NCBI GenBank assembly: GCA_028288725.1
Contig: JAQGIC010000001.1
Coordinates: 1 to 32,961, forward strand
DNA length: 32,961 nt
Reading direction: 5' to 3'
Source of the DNA: Rhodospirillales bacterium
Lineage (GTDB): Bacteria; Pseudomonadota; Alphaproteobacteria; ATCC43930; CGMCC-115725
In this document: in pieces, positions 16,101-24,447 of the stretch
How the letters are laid out: each line of letters begins with the position of its first letter
How positions within the stretch are numbered: position 1 is the first letter of the stretch
Program-made: the position numbers and the translations under genes
Notes under the pieces: model-generated
Told to the model about the DNA's origin: nothing
Seen by the model: only the letters and a program-made list of their open reading frames with translations
Database searches by the model: none

Positions 16101-16236
16101 GAATGGCCAGAATGGTCAGGTGCCGGTTCATGTTGGGCCGGACGCTAACCCAAGCCGCGGCCCGCGGGCAAGAAGATATTTGCCTGCTCTTGCGCGAAGT
16201 CCGTTACGCGCGCAACATTCAGAAAGGAGAATTCGA

Positions 16237-17046
16237 ATGAATCCCTGCGCGCTCGACCTCGATGCCTATCTCGCCCGTCTTGGCCGCGACCGGCCGCTGG
16301 CCCTCGATGCCGCCTGCCTCGCCGATCTGCATGAGGCCCATCTGGCGGCGATCCCGTTCGAAAATCTCGATATTCTGCTGGGCCGGCCGATCCGCCTCGA
16401 CCTGGCTTCGGTCCAGGCCAAGCTGGTCGAAGGCCGGCGCGGGGGCTATTGCTTCGAGCACGCCACCCTGTTCAAGGCGGTCCTGGAACGGGTGGGATTT
16501 TCCTGTCGGCTGCTGGCCGCCCGGGTTCGGATGAGAACGCCGCCCGGCGTGCTCCGCCCGCGCACCCATTTCCTCCTGGAGGTCGATACGCCGCAGGGCC
16601 AGTACCTGGCGGACGTCGGCTTCGGCGGCGACGGTCCGCTGCAGCCGATGCCGTTGCTGCCGGGCCTGATCAGCCATCTGCCGGGCTCCGCCCACCGCCT
16701 GCGGCACGAAAGCGGTCTCTGGGTGCTGGAAAGCGATCTGGGCGACGGCTGGAACGACCTCTATGCCTTCACGCTGGAACCGCACCATCCGATCGATATG
16801 GAGGTTGCCAACCATTACGTCTCGACCCATCTGGACTCCCCGTTCCGAGCGACGCCGACCGTCCAGCGGATCCGGCGCAATCGCCGGGCGATCCTGCGCG
16901 ATCGGACGCTCGAAATCCGCTCCTGCGGCGAAACCGAGCGGCGCGAGATCGAAACGGACGAGGCCCTGTTGCGCCTGCTGGAGACCGAGTTCTCGCTGGT
17001 CTTCCCGCCCGGAACGCGCTTCACTCCGCCGGAGATGAGCGAGTAG
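16237..17046 (+). CDS. Arylamine N-acetyltransferase
   Basis: NAT-family enzyme of 269 residues that moves an acetyl group from acetyl-CoA to arylamines, hydrazines or related amines through a thioester on the active-site Cys. The triad is complete: Cys72 in RRGGYCFEHATLF, His111 in PRTHFLLEV and Asp126 in LADVGFGG. Length is normal for bacterial NATs. The start has a textbook AAAGGAGA at 16223-16230. The pentapeptide gene begins 4 bp after its stop, so the two are probably one transcript. It is divergent from the ACT-cimA unit. Confidence 0.94.
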   Translation: MNPCALDLDAYLARLGRDRPLALDAACLADLHEAHLAAIPFENLDILLGRPIRLDLASVQAKLVEGRRGGYCFEHATLFKAVLERVGFSCRLLAARVRMRTPPGVLRPRTHFLLEVDTPQGQYLADVGFGGDGPLQPMPLLPGLISHLPGSAHRLRHESGLWVLESDLGDGWNDLYAFTLEPHHPIDMEVANHYVSTHLDSPFRATPTVQRIRRNRRAILRDRTLEIRSCGETERREIETDEALLRLLETEFSLVFPPGTRFTPPEMSE

Positions 17047-17050
17047 GCAC

Positions 17051-18307
17051 ATGAGTTCCGAGAGCGTCAGCCGTCCCCGCGCCCCGATTTCCCAGACCGA
17101 ACTGGATGAGGTGATCCGGCGCCACGCGCTGTTTCAGGCCGGTCGCCATGGCGGTCAGCGCGCCATGCTGTCCTATCGCGATCTGAGCGGGCTCGATCTC
17201 AGCGGCAAGAACCTGTCGGACGGCGACCTGACCGCCTCCATCCTGATCGGCGCGCGTTGCGCCGGCACGCTGCTGAACAGCGCCATCCTGTTCGGCGCCA
17301 ATCTGGCCCATACCGATCTGCGCGCGGCCAAGCTGATCCGCGCCGACCTGCGGGGCGCGAGCCTGCGCGGCGCGGATCTGACCGGGGCCGACCTGTTCGA
17401 TGCCGACCTGCGCGACGGCGCGCTCGCGACCCGGCTCACCGGCGGCGAGATCGTCAATGTGCGCATCGACGAGGGGGCGAGCGATCTGGTCGGCGCGCGC
17501 ATGGTCAATGCCAACCTGACCCAGGCCCGCATGTCGGGCATGGTCGCGAACCATACGGATTTCAGCGACGCGATCATGCGCAATTGCAAGCTGGTCCGCG
17601 CCGATCTGCGCAATGCCAACATGACCGGCGTCAATCTGGAGGGCGCCGATCTGAACGGCGCCGACCTGCGCGGCGCCTGCCTGAAGGGCGCCATCCTGGT
17701 GTCGGCCGACATGAGCCAGACCGAGATTGCCGGCGCCGACATGAGCGGCGTTCTGACCGACCGGGCGTCCGGCAAGCCGCTGTCCCAGCTGCCGATGCCG
17801 CTCGAGGATCTGATCCGCCGGCACGAGGAATGGGCGGCAACCCACGGCGCCAGCGGCGCGCCGCTCGACGTCAGCGGCTTCGATCTGCGTCATGCCCGCA
17901 TCCGGCGCGGCGCCCAGTTGGCCGCTCTCAAGGCGAACGGCGCCACCTTCGTCTCGCTCGATCTGGAGGGCCTGGGCCTGCAGGGCGCCCAGCTCGAAGG
18001 GGCCGATCTGCGCTCGGCCAAGCTGGTGCGCGCCGACCTGCGCGGCGTCAATCTGAAGCACGCGAAGCTGAATTACGCCGACCTGCGCGACTGCAATCTG
18101 GGAGCCTTGGTGCTGGGCGCCAGCCGCTACCTGCCGGCCCGGCTCGACGGGGCGGAATTGCGCCATGCCGACCTGCGCGGCGCCGATGTCCGCCGCGCCA
18201 ATTTCACCGGCGCGGATCTGTCGCTGGCCAACATCACCGGGGCGCATACCGAGGAAGCTGATTTCATGAATGCTCGGCTTTCCGACATGATCGGAATGGA
18301 AAGCTGA
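17051..18307 (+). CDS. Pentapeptide-repeat protein with internal duplication
   Basis: Protein of 418 residues built mostly of A(D/N)LxG-type pentapeptides, which form a right-handed quadrilateral beta-helix. There are two repeat blocks, about 40-235 and 275-410. Each is preceded by a short helical segment of the same kind (LDEVIRRHALF near 18 and LEDLIRRHEEW near 253), so the protein looks like a tandem duplication of a helix-plus-beta-helix module. There is no signal peptide or membrane segment. Some pentapeptide proteins mimic DNA and protect gyrase, but most have no known role and no specific function can be assigned here. It is likely co-transcribed with nat. Confidence 0.9.
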   Translation: MSSESVSRPRAPISQTELDEVIRRHALFQAGRHGGQRAMLSYRDLSGLDLSGKNLSDGDLTASILIGARCAGTLLNSAILFGANLAHTDLRAAKLIRADLRGASLRGADLTGADLFDADLRDGALATRLTGGEIVNVRIDEGASDLVGARMVNANLTQARMSGMVANHTDFSDAIMRNCKLVRADLRNANMTGVNLEGADLNGADLRGACLKGAILVSADMSQTEIAGADMSGVLTDRASGKPLSQLPMPLEDLIRRHEEWAATHGASGAPLDVSGFDLRHARIRRGAQLAALKANGATFVSLDLEGLGLQGAQLEGADLRSAKLVRADLRGVNLKHAKLNYADLRDCNLGALVLGASRYLPARLDGAELRHADLRGADVRRANFTGADLSLANITGAHTEEADFMNARLSDMIGMES

Positions 18308-18391
18308 CCTGAACAATCCGCTTATTGCGCGGCAATCGTATTTCGTGCTGAGTGTCGCGCCCCCGTTCCTGCTCTCGAGTTGCGCCCAGCC

Positions 18392-19570
18392 ATGGCCGAG
18401 TCCGAATTCCATCGCATCCGCCGCCTGCCGCCCTACGTCTTTGCCGAGGTCAATCGGCTGAAGGCGGCGGCCCGAGCCGCCGGGCGCGACGTGATCGATT
18501 TCGGCATGGGCAACCCGGACATGGCGACGCCGCCCCATGTCGTCGCCAAGCTGATCGAGACGGTGCAGGACCCGCGCACCCACCGCTATTCCAATTCCAA
18601 GGGCATCACCGGCCTGCGCAAGGCGATCGCGGGCTATTACAGCCGCCGGTTCGAGGTCGATCTCGACCCGGAGTCCGAAGTCATCGTGACCTTGGGTTCC
18701 AAGGAGGGACTGGCGAACCTGGCCCAGGCGATCACCAGCCCGGGCGACGTGGTGCTGGTGCCGAACCCGTCCTATCCGATCCACGCCTTCGGCTTCATGA
18801 TCGCCGGTGCCGCGATCCGGCATATTCCGCCGACCGAACCCGATCAATTCCTGGCGGCGCTGGAGCGTGCCTACAAGCATTCGGTGCCGGCGCCGATCGC
18901 GCTCATCGTCAACTACCCGTCGAACCCGACCGCCGAGGTGCGCGATCTGGACTTCTACGGCGAGATCGTCGAGTTCGCCCGGGCGCGCGGCATGTATGTC
19001 CTGTCCGACGTCGCCTATAGCGAGATCTATTTCGGCGACAAGCCGCCGCCGTCGATCCTGCAGATCCCCGGCGCCCGCGATGTCGCGGTCGAATTCGGCA
19101 GCCTCAGCAAGACCTATTCGATGCCCGGCTGGCGCGTCGGCTATGCCGTCGGCTGCCGCAAGCTGGTGACGGCGCTGGGCCGGGTCAAATCCTATTTGGA
19201 CTACGGCGCCTTCACGCCGATCCAGGTTGCCGCCATCGCCGCCCTGAACGGCCCGCAGGATTGCGTCGCCGAATTCCGCGCGACCTACAAGCGCCGGCGC
19301 GACGTGCTGATCGAGGGGCTGGCCTCGGCCGGCTGGCATGTGCCCTCGCCCGAGGCGTCAATGTTCGCCTGGGCGCCGATCCCCGAGCCGTTCCGTTCGC
19401 TTGGCAGCCTGGAGTTTTCCAAGCTGCTCCTGGAAAAGGCGAATGTCGCCGTCGCCCCCGGCATCGGCTTCGGCGAATATGGCGATGGCCATGTCCGCCT
19501 GGCCCTGGTCGAGAATACCGACCGCATCCGCCAGGCGGTGCGTAACCTGAAGCCCCTGTTCGGGGACTGA
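18392..19570 (+). CDS. alaC: Class I/II aminotransferase, AlaC type
   Basis: PLP-dependent aminotransferase of 392 residues. The Schiff-base lysine is Lys240 in SLSKTYSMPGWRVGY. Other landmarks are IDFGMGNPDMATPPH (about 35-49), GSKEGLANL (102-110) and YPSNPTAE (175-182). The RLPPYVFAEVNRLK opening and GSLEFSKLLLE/PGIGFGEYGDGHVR end closely follow E. coli AlaC, the glutamate-pyruvate aminotransferase that makes alanine. Related proteins are sometimes labelled LL-diaminopimelate aminotransferase, so that activity cannot be excluded. The ATG at 18392 is used because family homology begins with it. Confidence 0.88.
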   Translation: MAESEFHRIRRLPPYVFAEVNRLKAAARAAGRDVIDFGMGNPDMATPPHVVAKLIETVQDPRTHRYSNSKGITGLRKAIAGYYSRRFEVDLDPESEVIVTLGSKEGLANLAQAITSPGDVVLVPNPSYPIHAFGFMIAGAAIRHIPPTEPDQFLAALERAYKHSVPAPIALIVNYPSNPTAEVRDLDFYGEIVEFARARGMYVLSDVAYSEIYFGDKPPPSILQIPGARDVAVEFGSLSKTYSMPGWRVGYAVGCRKLVTALGRVKSYLDYGAFTPIQVAAIAALNGPQDCVAEFRATYKRRRDVLIEGLASAGWHVPSPEASMFAWAPIPEPFRSLGSLEFSKLLLEKANVAVAPGIGFGEYGDGHVRLALVENTDRIRQAVRNLKPLFGD

Positions 19571-19651
19571 CGGCATCCCCATCTAACCCACGGATCTCCC
19601 GCGACGAGGTCGAGCGTTCCCGCAATCCAAACCGTTTGTTCGAGTTGCCGT

Positions 19652-20401
19652 ATGTCCGCACCCCGTCGAGAACCGTCCGTCGCCGAGATCCATCTTGCCA
19701 ACGAGACCGCCGATCTGATCGCGCTCGAGAAATATCGGTCGCTCGGCGGCGAGTCCCATCGCGTTCTGCGCTGCCTGGAGACGATCCTGGCGACCGACCG
19801 GTACGAGATCGTCGATACCGGCCAGATCGCCCGCTTCCTCGGCATCAGGTCCCAGGCGGTCAGCCGGGCGCTGAAGGTGCTGGTCGATCGGTCGATCATC
19901 GAGCGCGGCCCCAGGATCGGGCGATCCCATGCGTTCCGCCGGCTCGACGGTGCCATGAAGCCCGCGGCCGAGGACGGCATCCTGCGGCTCGACGCCGCCC
20001 AGGCCAAAGAAGTTGCAAAGGTCTGGCACTTCCTGCAGCGCACCGATCCGGGCTTCGACGACGCCGTCGCGCGCCGGCACCTGAAGTTCGGCATGGTGCT
20101 TTATTATGTGCACGATGGCCTGGTCGCCGGCGCGGCGCTGATCGACTACAACACCGTCATCGACAGCGGCCCGACCATCGTGCATCTGATCGTCGACCGG
20201 CAGCTGCGCCAGCTCGGCCACGGCCGGAAATTCCTGGTGCAGATCGAACGCCATTTCCGCGACAAGCGGATCTTCGCCCATGCGCCGGTCAGCAACAAAG
20301 AGCTGATCATCACCCTCCTGAAGCATGGCTTCGATATCGTCGGCCAGCAGGTGACCGACGGTGACATCGCGCTGGTCTTGAGGAAGACGGCGGGACTTTA
20401 G
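19652..20401 (+). CDS. Winged-helix/GNAT fusion protein
   Basis: Protein of 249 residues. The N-terminal part (about 33-95) reads as a MarR-like winged helix: IVDTGQIARFLGIRSQAVSR is a helix-turn-helix, followed by a recognition-helix/wing segment VDRSIIERGPRIGRSHAF. The C-terminal part (about 120-245) looks like a GNAT acetyltransferase, with an R-Q-L-G-H-G-R acetyl-CoA loop (186-192) and a typical closing LLKHGFDIVGQQ. It may be a regulator whose acetyltransferase-like domain senses acyl-CoA, or an enzyme with a DNA-binding domain. It follows alaC on the same strand after 81 bp. Its TAG stop overlaps the stop of the convergent cytochrome fragment. I do not recognise a named ortholog. Confidence 0.75.
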   Translation: MSAPRREPSVAEIHLANETADLIALEKYRSLGGESHRVLRCLETILATDRYEIVDTGQIARFLGIRSQAVSRALKVLVDRSIIERGPRIGRSHAFRRLDGAMKPAAEDGILRLDAAQAKEVAKVWHFLQRTDPGFDDAVARRHLKFGMVLYYVHDGLVAGAALIDYNTVIDSGPTIVHLIVDRQLRQLGHGRKFLVQIERHFRDKRIFAHAPVSNKELIITLLKHGFDIVGQQVTDGDIALVLRKTAGL

Positions 20402-20655
20402 CTCTTCCGATCCGCCGCCGGCACTTTCGTCGGGAAATGGTAGCCGCAGGTCGGCGGGAACCGCCAGTCGCCGGGGAGCTCGGCCAGCGACGGGCCGCCC
20501 GGGTTCTGGGCCGCCTGATAGGCGCGGACGCCGGCCGTCCAAGTGCTTTTGATGAAGGCGAGCGTCGCGTGGATCTCGGCCGGCGTCAGCCTGCCCTCGA
20601 ACGCCGGCATTGCCGTCCTGTAGCCCGCCGGCGCGATGATCGCGGACCGGCTCAC
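20398..20655 (-). pseudogene. 3' remnant of a c-type cytochrome gene
   Basis: An 85-codon frame opens at a GTG that overlaps the SCO stop (GTGA). It contains AMPAFEGRLTPAEIHATLAF followed by IKSTWTAG, the signature of the C-terminal end of a class I cytochrome c, including the likely haem-ligand Met in MPAF. There is no CXXCH haem site and no signal peptide, and the sequence immediately upstream is the intact end of the SCO gene. The gene has therefore lost its 5' part, roughly two-thirds of a normal monohaem cytochrome. A residual product without haem would not be functional as a cytochrome. Intact cytochrome c genes often sit next to SCO and PCu(A)C genes, which fits a decayed operon member. 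Confidence 0.72.
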
Positions 20656-21254
20656 GACGCGAGCGACATCAGCTTGGCAGCCATCTGGTCCGGGTCGGTC
20701 TCGTGGGTGAAGTTGGTGACGAAGCGGCCCGACGGATCCATGACATAGATGATCGAGCTGTGATCCATGTCGTAGCCGCCGTCCTTGGTCGGATGCTTGG
20801 CGGCATAGACCCGGAATTCCTTCTCGGCCTTGGCGATCTGCTCGGTCGAGCCGGTCAGCCCGACGATGTCGGGGGCGAAGCTGGCGGCATAGTCCTTCAT
20901 CACGTCGGCGGTATCGCGCTCGGGATCGATCGTGATGAACAGGGGCGCCATGTCCCGGCGCCTGTCGCCCAACTTGTCCAGCGCCAGCGACAGGTCGTTG
21001 AGCGCGGTCGGGCAGGCGTCGGGGCAATGGGTATAGCCGAAATAGATCAGCAGCCATTTGCCCTTGTAGTCCTGGTCGGTAACGGTCTTGCCGTTGCGCG
21101 CATCGACCAGTTCGAACGGTCCGCCGATCTTGGCCGTCGGCGCGCCGTCGTGCCATTTCTCCCAGGCGACGCCGCCCGCCAGCAGGATGCCGGCCAGCAG
21201 CAATCCGGCGAGCACGACCAACCCGCCGATCTGGAAATTCTTCGCGCGGCTCAT
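20652..21254 (-). CDS. SCO-family copper chaperone/thiol-disulfide protein
   Basis: Thioredoxin-fold protein of 200 residues with one N-terminal membrane anchor (about 9-29) facing the periplasm. The copper-binding Cys pair is C77-PDA-C81 (GYTHCPDACP) and the third ligand is His165 (YDMDHSSIIYVMD). SCO proteins deliver copper to, or reduce, the CuA site of cytochrome c oxidase. Its start overlaps the end of the PCu(A)C gene by 4 bp (ATGA), so the two are translationally coupled. No oxidase genes are in the window. Confidence 0.94.
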   Translation of the reverse strand: MSRAKNFQIGGLVVLAGLLLAGILLAGGVAWEKWHDGAPTAKIGGPFELVDARNGKTVTDQDYKGKWLLIYFGYTHCPDACPTALNDLSLALDKLGDRRRDMAPLFITIDPERDTADVMKDYAASFAPDIVGLTGSTEQIAKAEKEFRVYAAKHPTKDGGYDMDHSSIIYVMDPSGRFVTNFTHETDPDQMAAKLMSLAS

Positions 21255-21778
21255 CCCTTGTGACCCGCCATGGCGCCCATATCCATATGATCCATGTTCA
21301 TGTGATCTGCGGCGCCAGCGGGACCGGAGGCGCCGACGCCGCCGACCGTGACATTGGTCTCGACCGTCCCGGCCTTTTCAAAGGTCAGCGTCAGCGGAAA
21401 GCTCTGGCCGGCGACGAGCGGCGCCTTCAGATCCACCAGCATGATGTGATAGCCGCCGGGCGACAGGGTGACGGCCTGACCGGCCGGCAAGGGCACCGCG
21501 TCGACCTGGCGCATCTTCATGACGCCGTTGTCCATGGTGTGCTGATGCAGCTGGGCAGCGCCGGCGACCGGCGTCGCCACGGCGATCAGGCGGTCGCCCG
21601 CCGAGGCGGTCACCGTGGCATAGGCGGCGCCGATGGTGGATTTTCCGGGCGTGGCCCTGGCCCAGGCCTGGGTGACGGCGACCTTGGCGCCAGTCTGCTG
21701 GGCCTGCTGGGCGAAAGCGGCGCCGCCGACGGCGATGAGCGCGGCAAGCGCGCTGAACAGAAAGCGACGGAATTGCAT
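21251..21778 (-). CDS. PCu(A)C periplasmic copper chaperone
   Basis: Protein of 175 residues with a Sec signal peptide (MQFRRFLF, cleavage near AAFA). The family's Met/His copper site is present: His78/His80 (LHQHTM), Met87 and Met89 (GVMKMRQV), and His111-x-Met113 (GGYHIML). The C-terminus adds a second Met/His-rich tail (DHMNMDHMDMG) that probably binds extra copper. PCu(A)C hands Cu(I) to SCO or directly to the oxidase CuA/CuB sites. The start at 21778 gives a clean signal peptide; an upstream in-frame start at 21853 would place charged residues ahead of it. It is the second gene of the operon DUF2946-PCu(A)C-SCO. Confidence 0.93.
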   Translation of the reverse strand: MQFRRFLFSALAALIAVGGAAFAQQAQQTGAKVAVTQAWARATPGKSTIGAAYATVTASAGDRLIAVATPVAGAAQLHQHTMDNGVMKMRQVDAVPLPAGQAVTLSPGGYHIMLVDLKAPLVAGQSFPLTLTFEKAGTVETNVTVGGVGASGPAGAADHMNMDHMDMGAMAGHKG

Positions 21779-21868
21779 CGGGGAAAAGATCCTTGATCGA
21801 AAGACTGACGGCCTCGGGCGCAGCGCTGGGAATTCCAGGGCGGCGGAGGCCAAACCGGGGCGGCTGGA

Positions 21869-22246
21869 TCAGGCCGCGACCGGCGGTCCCCGGGCGCGCA
21901 GGCTCGCGACGGCGGTAGGGGCGATGGTCGGCGTTTCCTGTCGCCAGATCACACCGACGCGGCGCTGAGGTCCCAAGACGAAGCTCTGAACGGGTGGGAC
22001 GAAGCTCCAGGCGACGGAGTGGGCCTGGCACAGCGGGCAGACCGCGTGCAGTGCCTTGTGCGGGCCGTCGGGCCCACCGGTATGGTGCGCCCCGGTGGTA
22101 CAGATCGGTGCTGAGCCGAGCGGATCGCCCATGGCAAAGGCGGCGGCGCTGGGCAGCAGCAGCTGTATCAGCAGCGCCACCAGGGCCGGCACCGCGCCGA
22201 AGCGGTGCGGACGAACCCGGAAGGAATTGGCGAGAGGCCGGCGCAT
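21869..22246 (-). CDS. DUF2946-like protein, copper-associated
   Basis: Protein of 125 residues with an N-terminal hydrophobic signal or anchor (about 19-38), a His/Cys-rich middle (APICTTGAHH and HAVCPLCQAH) and a C-terminus ending RGPPVAA. This layout is typical of DUF2946 proteins, which often accompany copper or TonB-dependent metal genes. The Cys/His cluster could bind metal. It is 90 bp upstream of the PCu(A)C gene on the same strand and probably starts that operon. The biochemical role is unknown. Confidence 0.78.
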   Translation of the reverse strand: MRRPLANSFRVRPHRFGAVPALVALLIQLLLPSAAAFAMGDPLGSAPICTTGAHHTGGPDGPHKALHAVCPLCQAHSVAWSFVPPVQSFVLGPQRRVGVIWRQETPTIAPTAVASLRARGPPVAA

Positions 22247-22366
22247 GGGCGCGATCCTAGCCGATATTGTCGCACCGCGTCAGGACATTCCGTCGCAGGC
22301 GTTCCGCTCGGCAATTGACCGGCGGCCCCGCGGCACCGAGACTGCCCTCCTGAGGAGGAACCCGAG

Positions 22367-23701
22367 ATCACATCCGTATCGAGACGTGCCGCCCAGCGCC
22401 TCCGGCGCCCCCAGACCTTGTTCTTCTCGCGCCGGCTGTGGCGCCGTCGCCTGGTGTTCTGGGGCGGGGCGATCGCGACCGGCCTGATCGGCGCCGGCTT
22501 CGCCACCGCCGCGAACCGGGCAAGCGACCTGTTCGATCTGGTCATCGCGTGGTCGCCGTGGGCGCCGCTGGTGCTGACGCCGGTCGGGTTCCTGGTCTCC
22601 GCCCTGGTCTGCCGGCGGGTGTTCCCCGGCGCCCAGGGCAGCGGCATTCCGCAGGCGATCGCCGCCCGCCATGTCCGCGACCCGGCCGGGCGCGACCGGC
22701 TGCTGTCGATCAGGCTGACCATCGGCAAGATCCTTCTGACCCTGTTCGGCCTCGCCTGCGGCGCGTCGATCGGGCGCGAGGGACCGACCGTGCAGGTCGG
22801 CGCCTCGATCATGCTGCAGGCGGCACGGCTGGGCGGCATGGGACGCGAGCGCGGACTGATCCTGGCCGGCTCGGCCGCCGGCGTCGCCGCCGCCTTCAAC
22901 ACGCCCTTGGCCGGCATCGTGTTCGCGATCGAAGAGATGGGCCGCAGCTACGAGCATCGGACCAACGGCCTGATCCTGTCGACCGTGATCCTGGCCGGCA
23001 TCGCCTCGGTCGCCCTCCTGGGCAACTACAGCTATTTCGGCGTCACCACCGCCGGCATCGGCGCGCTGGCCGACTGGCCGGCAGTGGTCGCCTGCGGCCT
23101 GGCCGGCGGTGTGGGCGGCGCCTGTTTCAGCTGGCTCGTGCTCGGCTGCACCACGCGCCTTCGCGCCTTCGTCATGCGCCGGCCCGACCGCAACACCATG
23201 ATCGTGGCCGCCGTCGCCGGGCTGATCGTGGCCGCGCTCGGCATCGCCAGCCATGGCGCCACCTACGGCACCGGCTACGAGCAGGCGCGGGGCGCGCTCG
23301 AAGGCGCGCCGCTTGGCCCGGCCTATGCGCCGATGAAGCTGCTGGCGACGCTCGCCTCGACGCTCTCGGGCATTCCGGGCGGCATCTTCGCCCCGTCGCT
23401 GTCGGTCGGCGCCGGGCTCGGCAGCGCGCTCGCCCCGCTGTTTCCGGCGACCTCGGGCGGGGCGATCGTCGTGCTGGGCATGGCCGGCTATTTCGCCGGC
23501 GTCGTCCAGGCACCGATCACCGCTTTCGTCATCATCGTCGAGATGACGGCGGACCATGGCATGGTCATCCCGTTGATGGTCGCCGCCGTGATCGGTTTCG
23601 GCACCTCGCGGCTGATCTGCCCGCAGCCGCTCTATCACACGCTGGCCGAACATTTCATCGCCACGGCCCGGGCGACCGGGCCACAGGAGGAAACAGCATG
23701 A
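22367..23701 (+). CDS. ClC-family chloride channel/antiporter
   Basis: Multi-pass ClC protein. The three anion-pathway signatures are present: GSGIP (in GAQGSGIPQAI), GREGP with the gating Glu, and GIPGGIFAPSLSVG. ClC proteins of this type usually exchange Cl- for H+ across the inner membrane. There is no C-terminal CBS domain. The start is a puzzle: the frame has no ATG or GTG. I place it at an ATC (22367), 8 bp after a perfect GAGGAGG (22352-22358), giving 444 residues. A TTG at 22418 is the only conventional alternative (427 residues), but it has no ribosome site and would remove a basic leader. The stop overlaps the next gene (ATGA). Confidence 0.88.
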   Translation: MTSVSRRAAQRLRRPQTLFFSRRLWRRRLVFWGGAIATGLIGAGFATAANRASDLFDLVIAWSPWAPLVLTPVGFLVSALVCRRVFPGAQGSGIPQAIAARHVRDPAGRDRLLSIRLTIGKILLTLFGLACGASIGREGPTVQVGASIMLQAARLGGMGRERGLILAGSAAGVAAAFNTPLAGIVFAIEEMGRSYEHRTNGLILSTVILAGIASVALLGNYSYFGVTTAGIGALADWPAVVACGLAGGVGGACFSWLVLGCTTRLRAFVMRRPDRNTMIVAAVAGLIVAALGIASHGATYGTGYEQARGALEGAPLGPAYAPMKLLATLASTLSGIPGGIFAPSLSVGAGLGSALAPLFPATSGGAIVVLGMAGYFAGVVQAPITAFVIIVEMTADHGMVIPLMVAAVIGFGTSRLICPQPLYHTLAEHFIATARATGPQEETA

Positions 23702-24447
23702 GCATCCAGAAAACCGCCCTCGTCATCGCCGCCGGCCAAGGCATCGGCGCCGCCTGTGCCCAGGCCCTCGGCGCCCAGGGCTGGCGGGTCGGGCTGATGT
23801 CGACGTCGGCCGCGTGCGAAAGCCTGGCCCGGGACCTGGGCGGCTTCGCCCGGCGCGGCTCGGTCACCGAGACGGCGGACCTGCAGGGGCTGGTCGATCT
23901 GGCGCTGCAGGAGACCGGCCGGATCGACGCCGTGGTCAACAACACCGGTCATAGCGCCGGCTCCAGCAACGTGACCCAGGCCTCGAGCTATGATCCGAAC
24001 GGCGATCACCATCTGCTCGACATCCCCGACGAGGCATGGCACCACGGGCTCGACCTCTATCTGATGAATGTCATCCGCATGGCCCGGATCGTGACGCCGG
24101 TCTTCCAGCGGCAAGGCGGCGGCGCCATCGTCAATATCTCGTCGCTCGGCACGGTCGAGCCGCGGCCGGAATATCCGTTGAGCACGCTCAGGCTGGCGCT
24201 GCATGGCTTCACCAAGCTCTATGCCGACCGCCACGGCCGCGACGGCATCCGCATGAACAACGTGCTGCCCGGCTTCGTCGAGAACTGGCCGGTCGCCGAC
24301 GCGGTGCAGCAGGGCACGCCGATCGGCCGGACGGTAAAGCTGACCGAGATCGCCGAGACCGTCGCCTTCCTGCTGTCCGACGGTGCCGGCGCCATCACCG
24401 GACAGAACATCCTGGTCGATGGCGGCATCAATCGGGGCCTGCGATAA
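23698..24447 (+). CDS. Atypical short-chain dehydrogenase/reductase
   Basis: SDR-fold protein of 249 residues with a nucleotide-binding start (IAAGQGIGAA, 10-19), an NNTG motif (81-84, usually NNAG) and Ser148/149 before the active-site loop. The loop reads EYPLSTLRLALHGF: Tyr159 is present, but the Lys expected four residues later is Thr163. Related proteins with a reworked YxxxK site exist, so this may be a natural subfamily rather than damage. The C-terminal ITGQNILVDGGINRG is intact. It is translationally coupled to the ClC gene through ATGA. Substrate and even catalytic competence are uncertain. Confidence 0.88.
   Translation: MSIQKTALVIAAGQGIGAACAQALGAQGWRVGLMSTSAACESLARDLGGFARRGSVTETADLQGLVDLALQETGRIDAVVNNTGHSAGSSNVTQASSYDPNGDHHLLDIPDEAWHHGLDLYLMNVIRMARIVTPVFQRQGGGAIVNISSLGTVEPRPEYPLSTLRLALHGFTKLYADRHGRDGIRMNNVLPGFVENWPVADAVQQGTPIGRTVKLTEIAETVAFLLSDGAGAITGQNILVDGGINRGLR

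Noticed and set aside
20656-21156. Upstream extension of the cytochrome fragment frame across the SCO gene
   Set aside because: It is the SCO gene read in another frame. Only the part after 20655 resembles a cytochrome.
22280-23653. A 457-codon minus-strand open frame opposite the ClC gene
   Set aside because: Low-complexity D/R/G/A/Q composition without motifs. The ClC signatures are on the plus strand.
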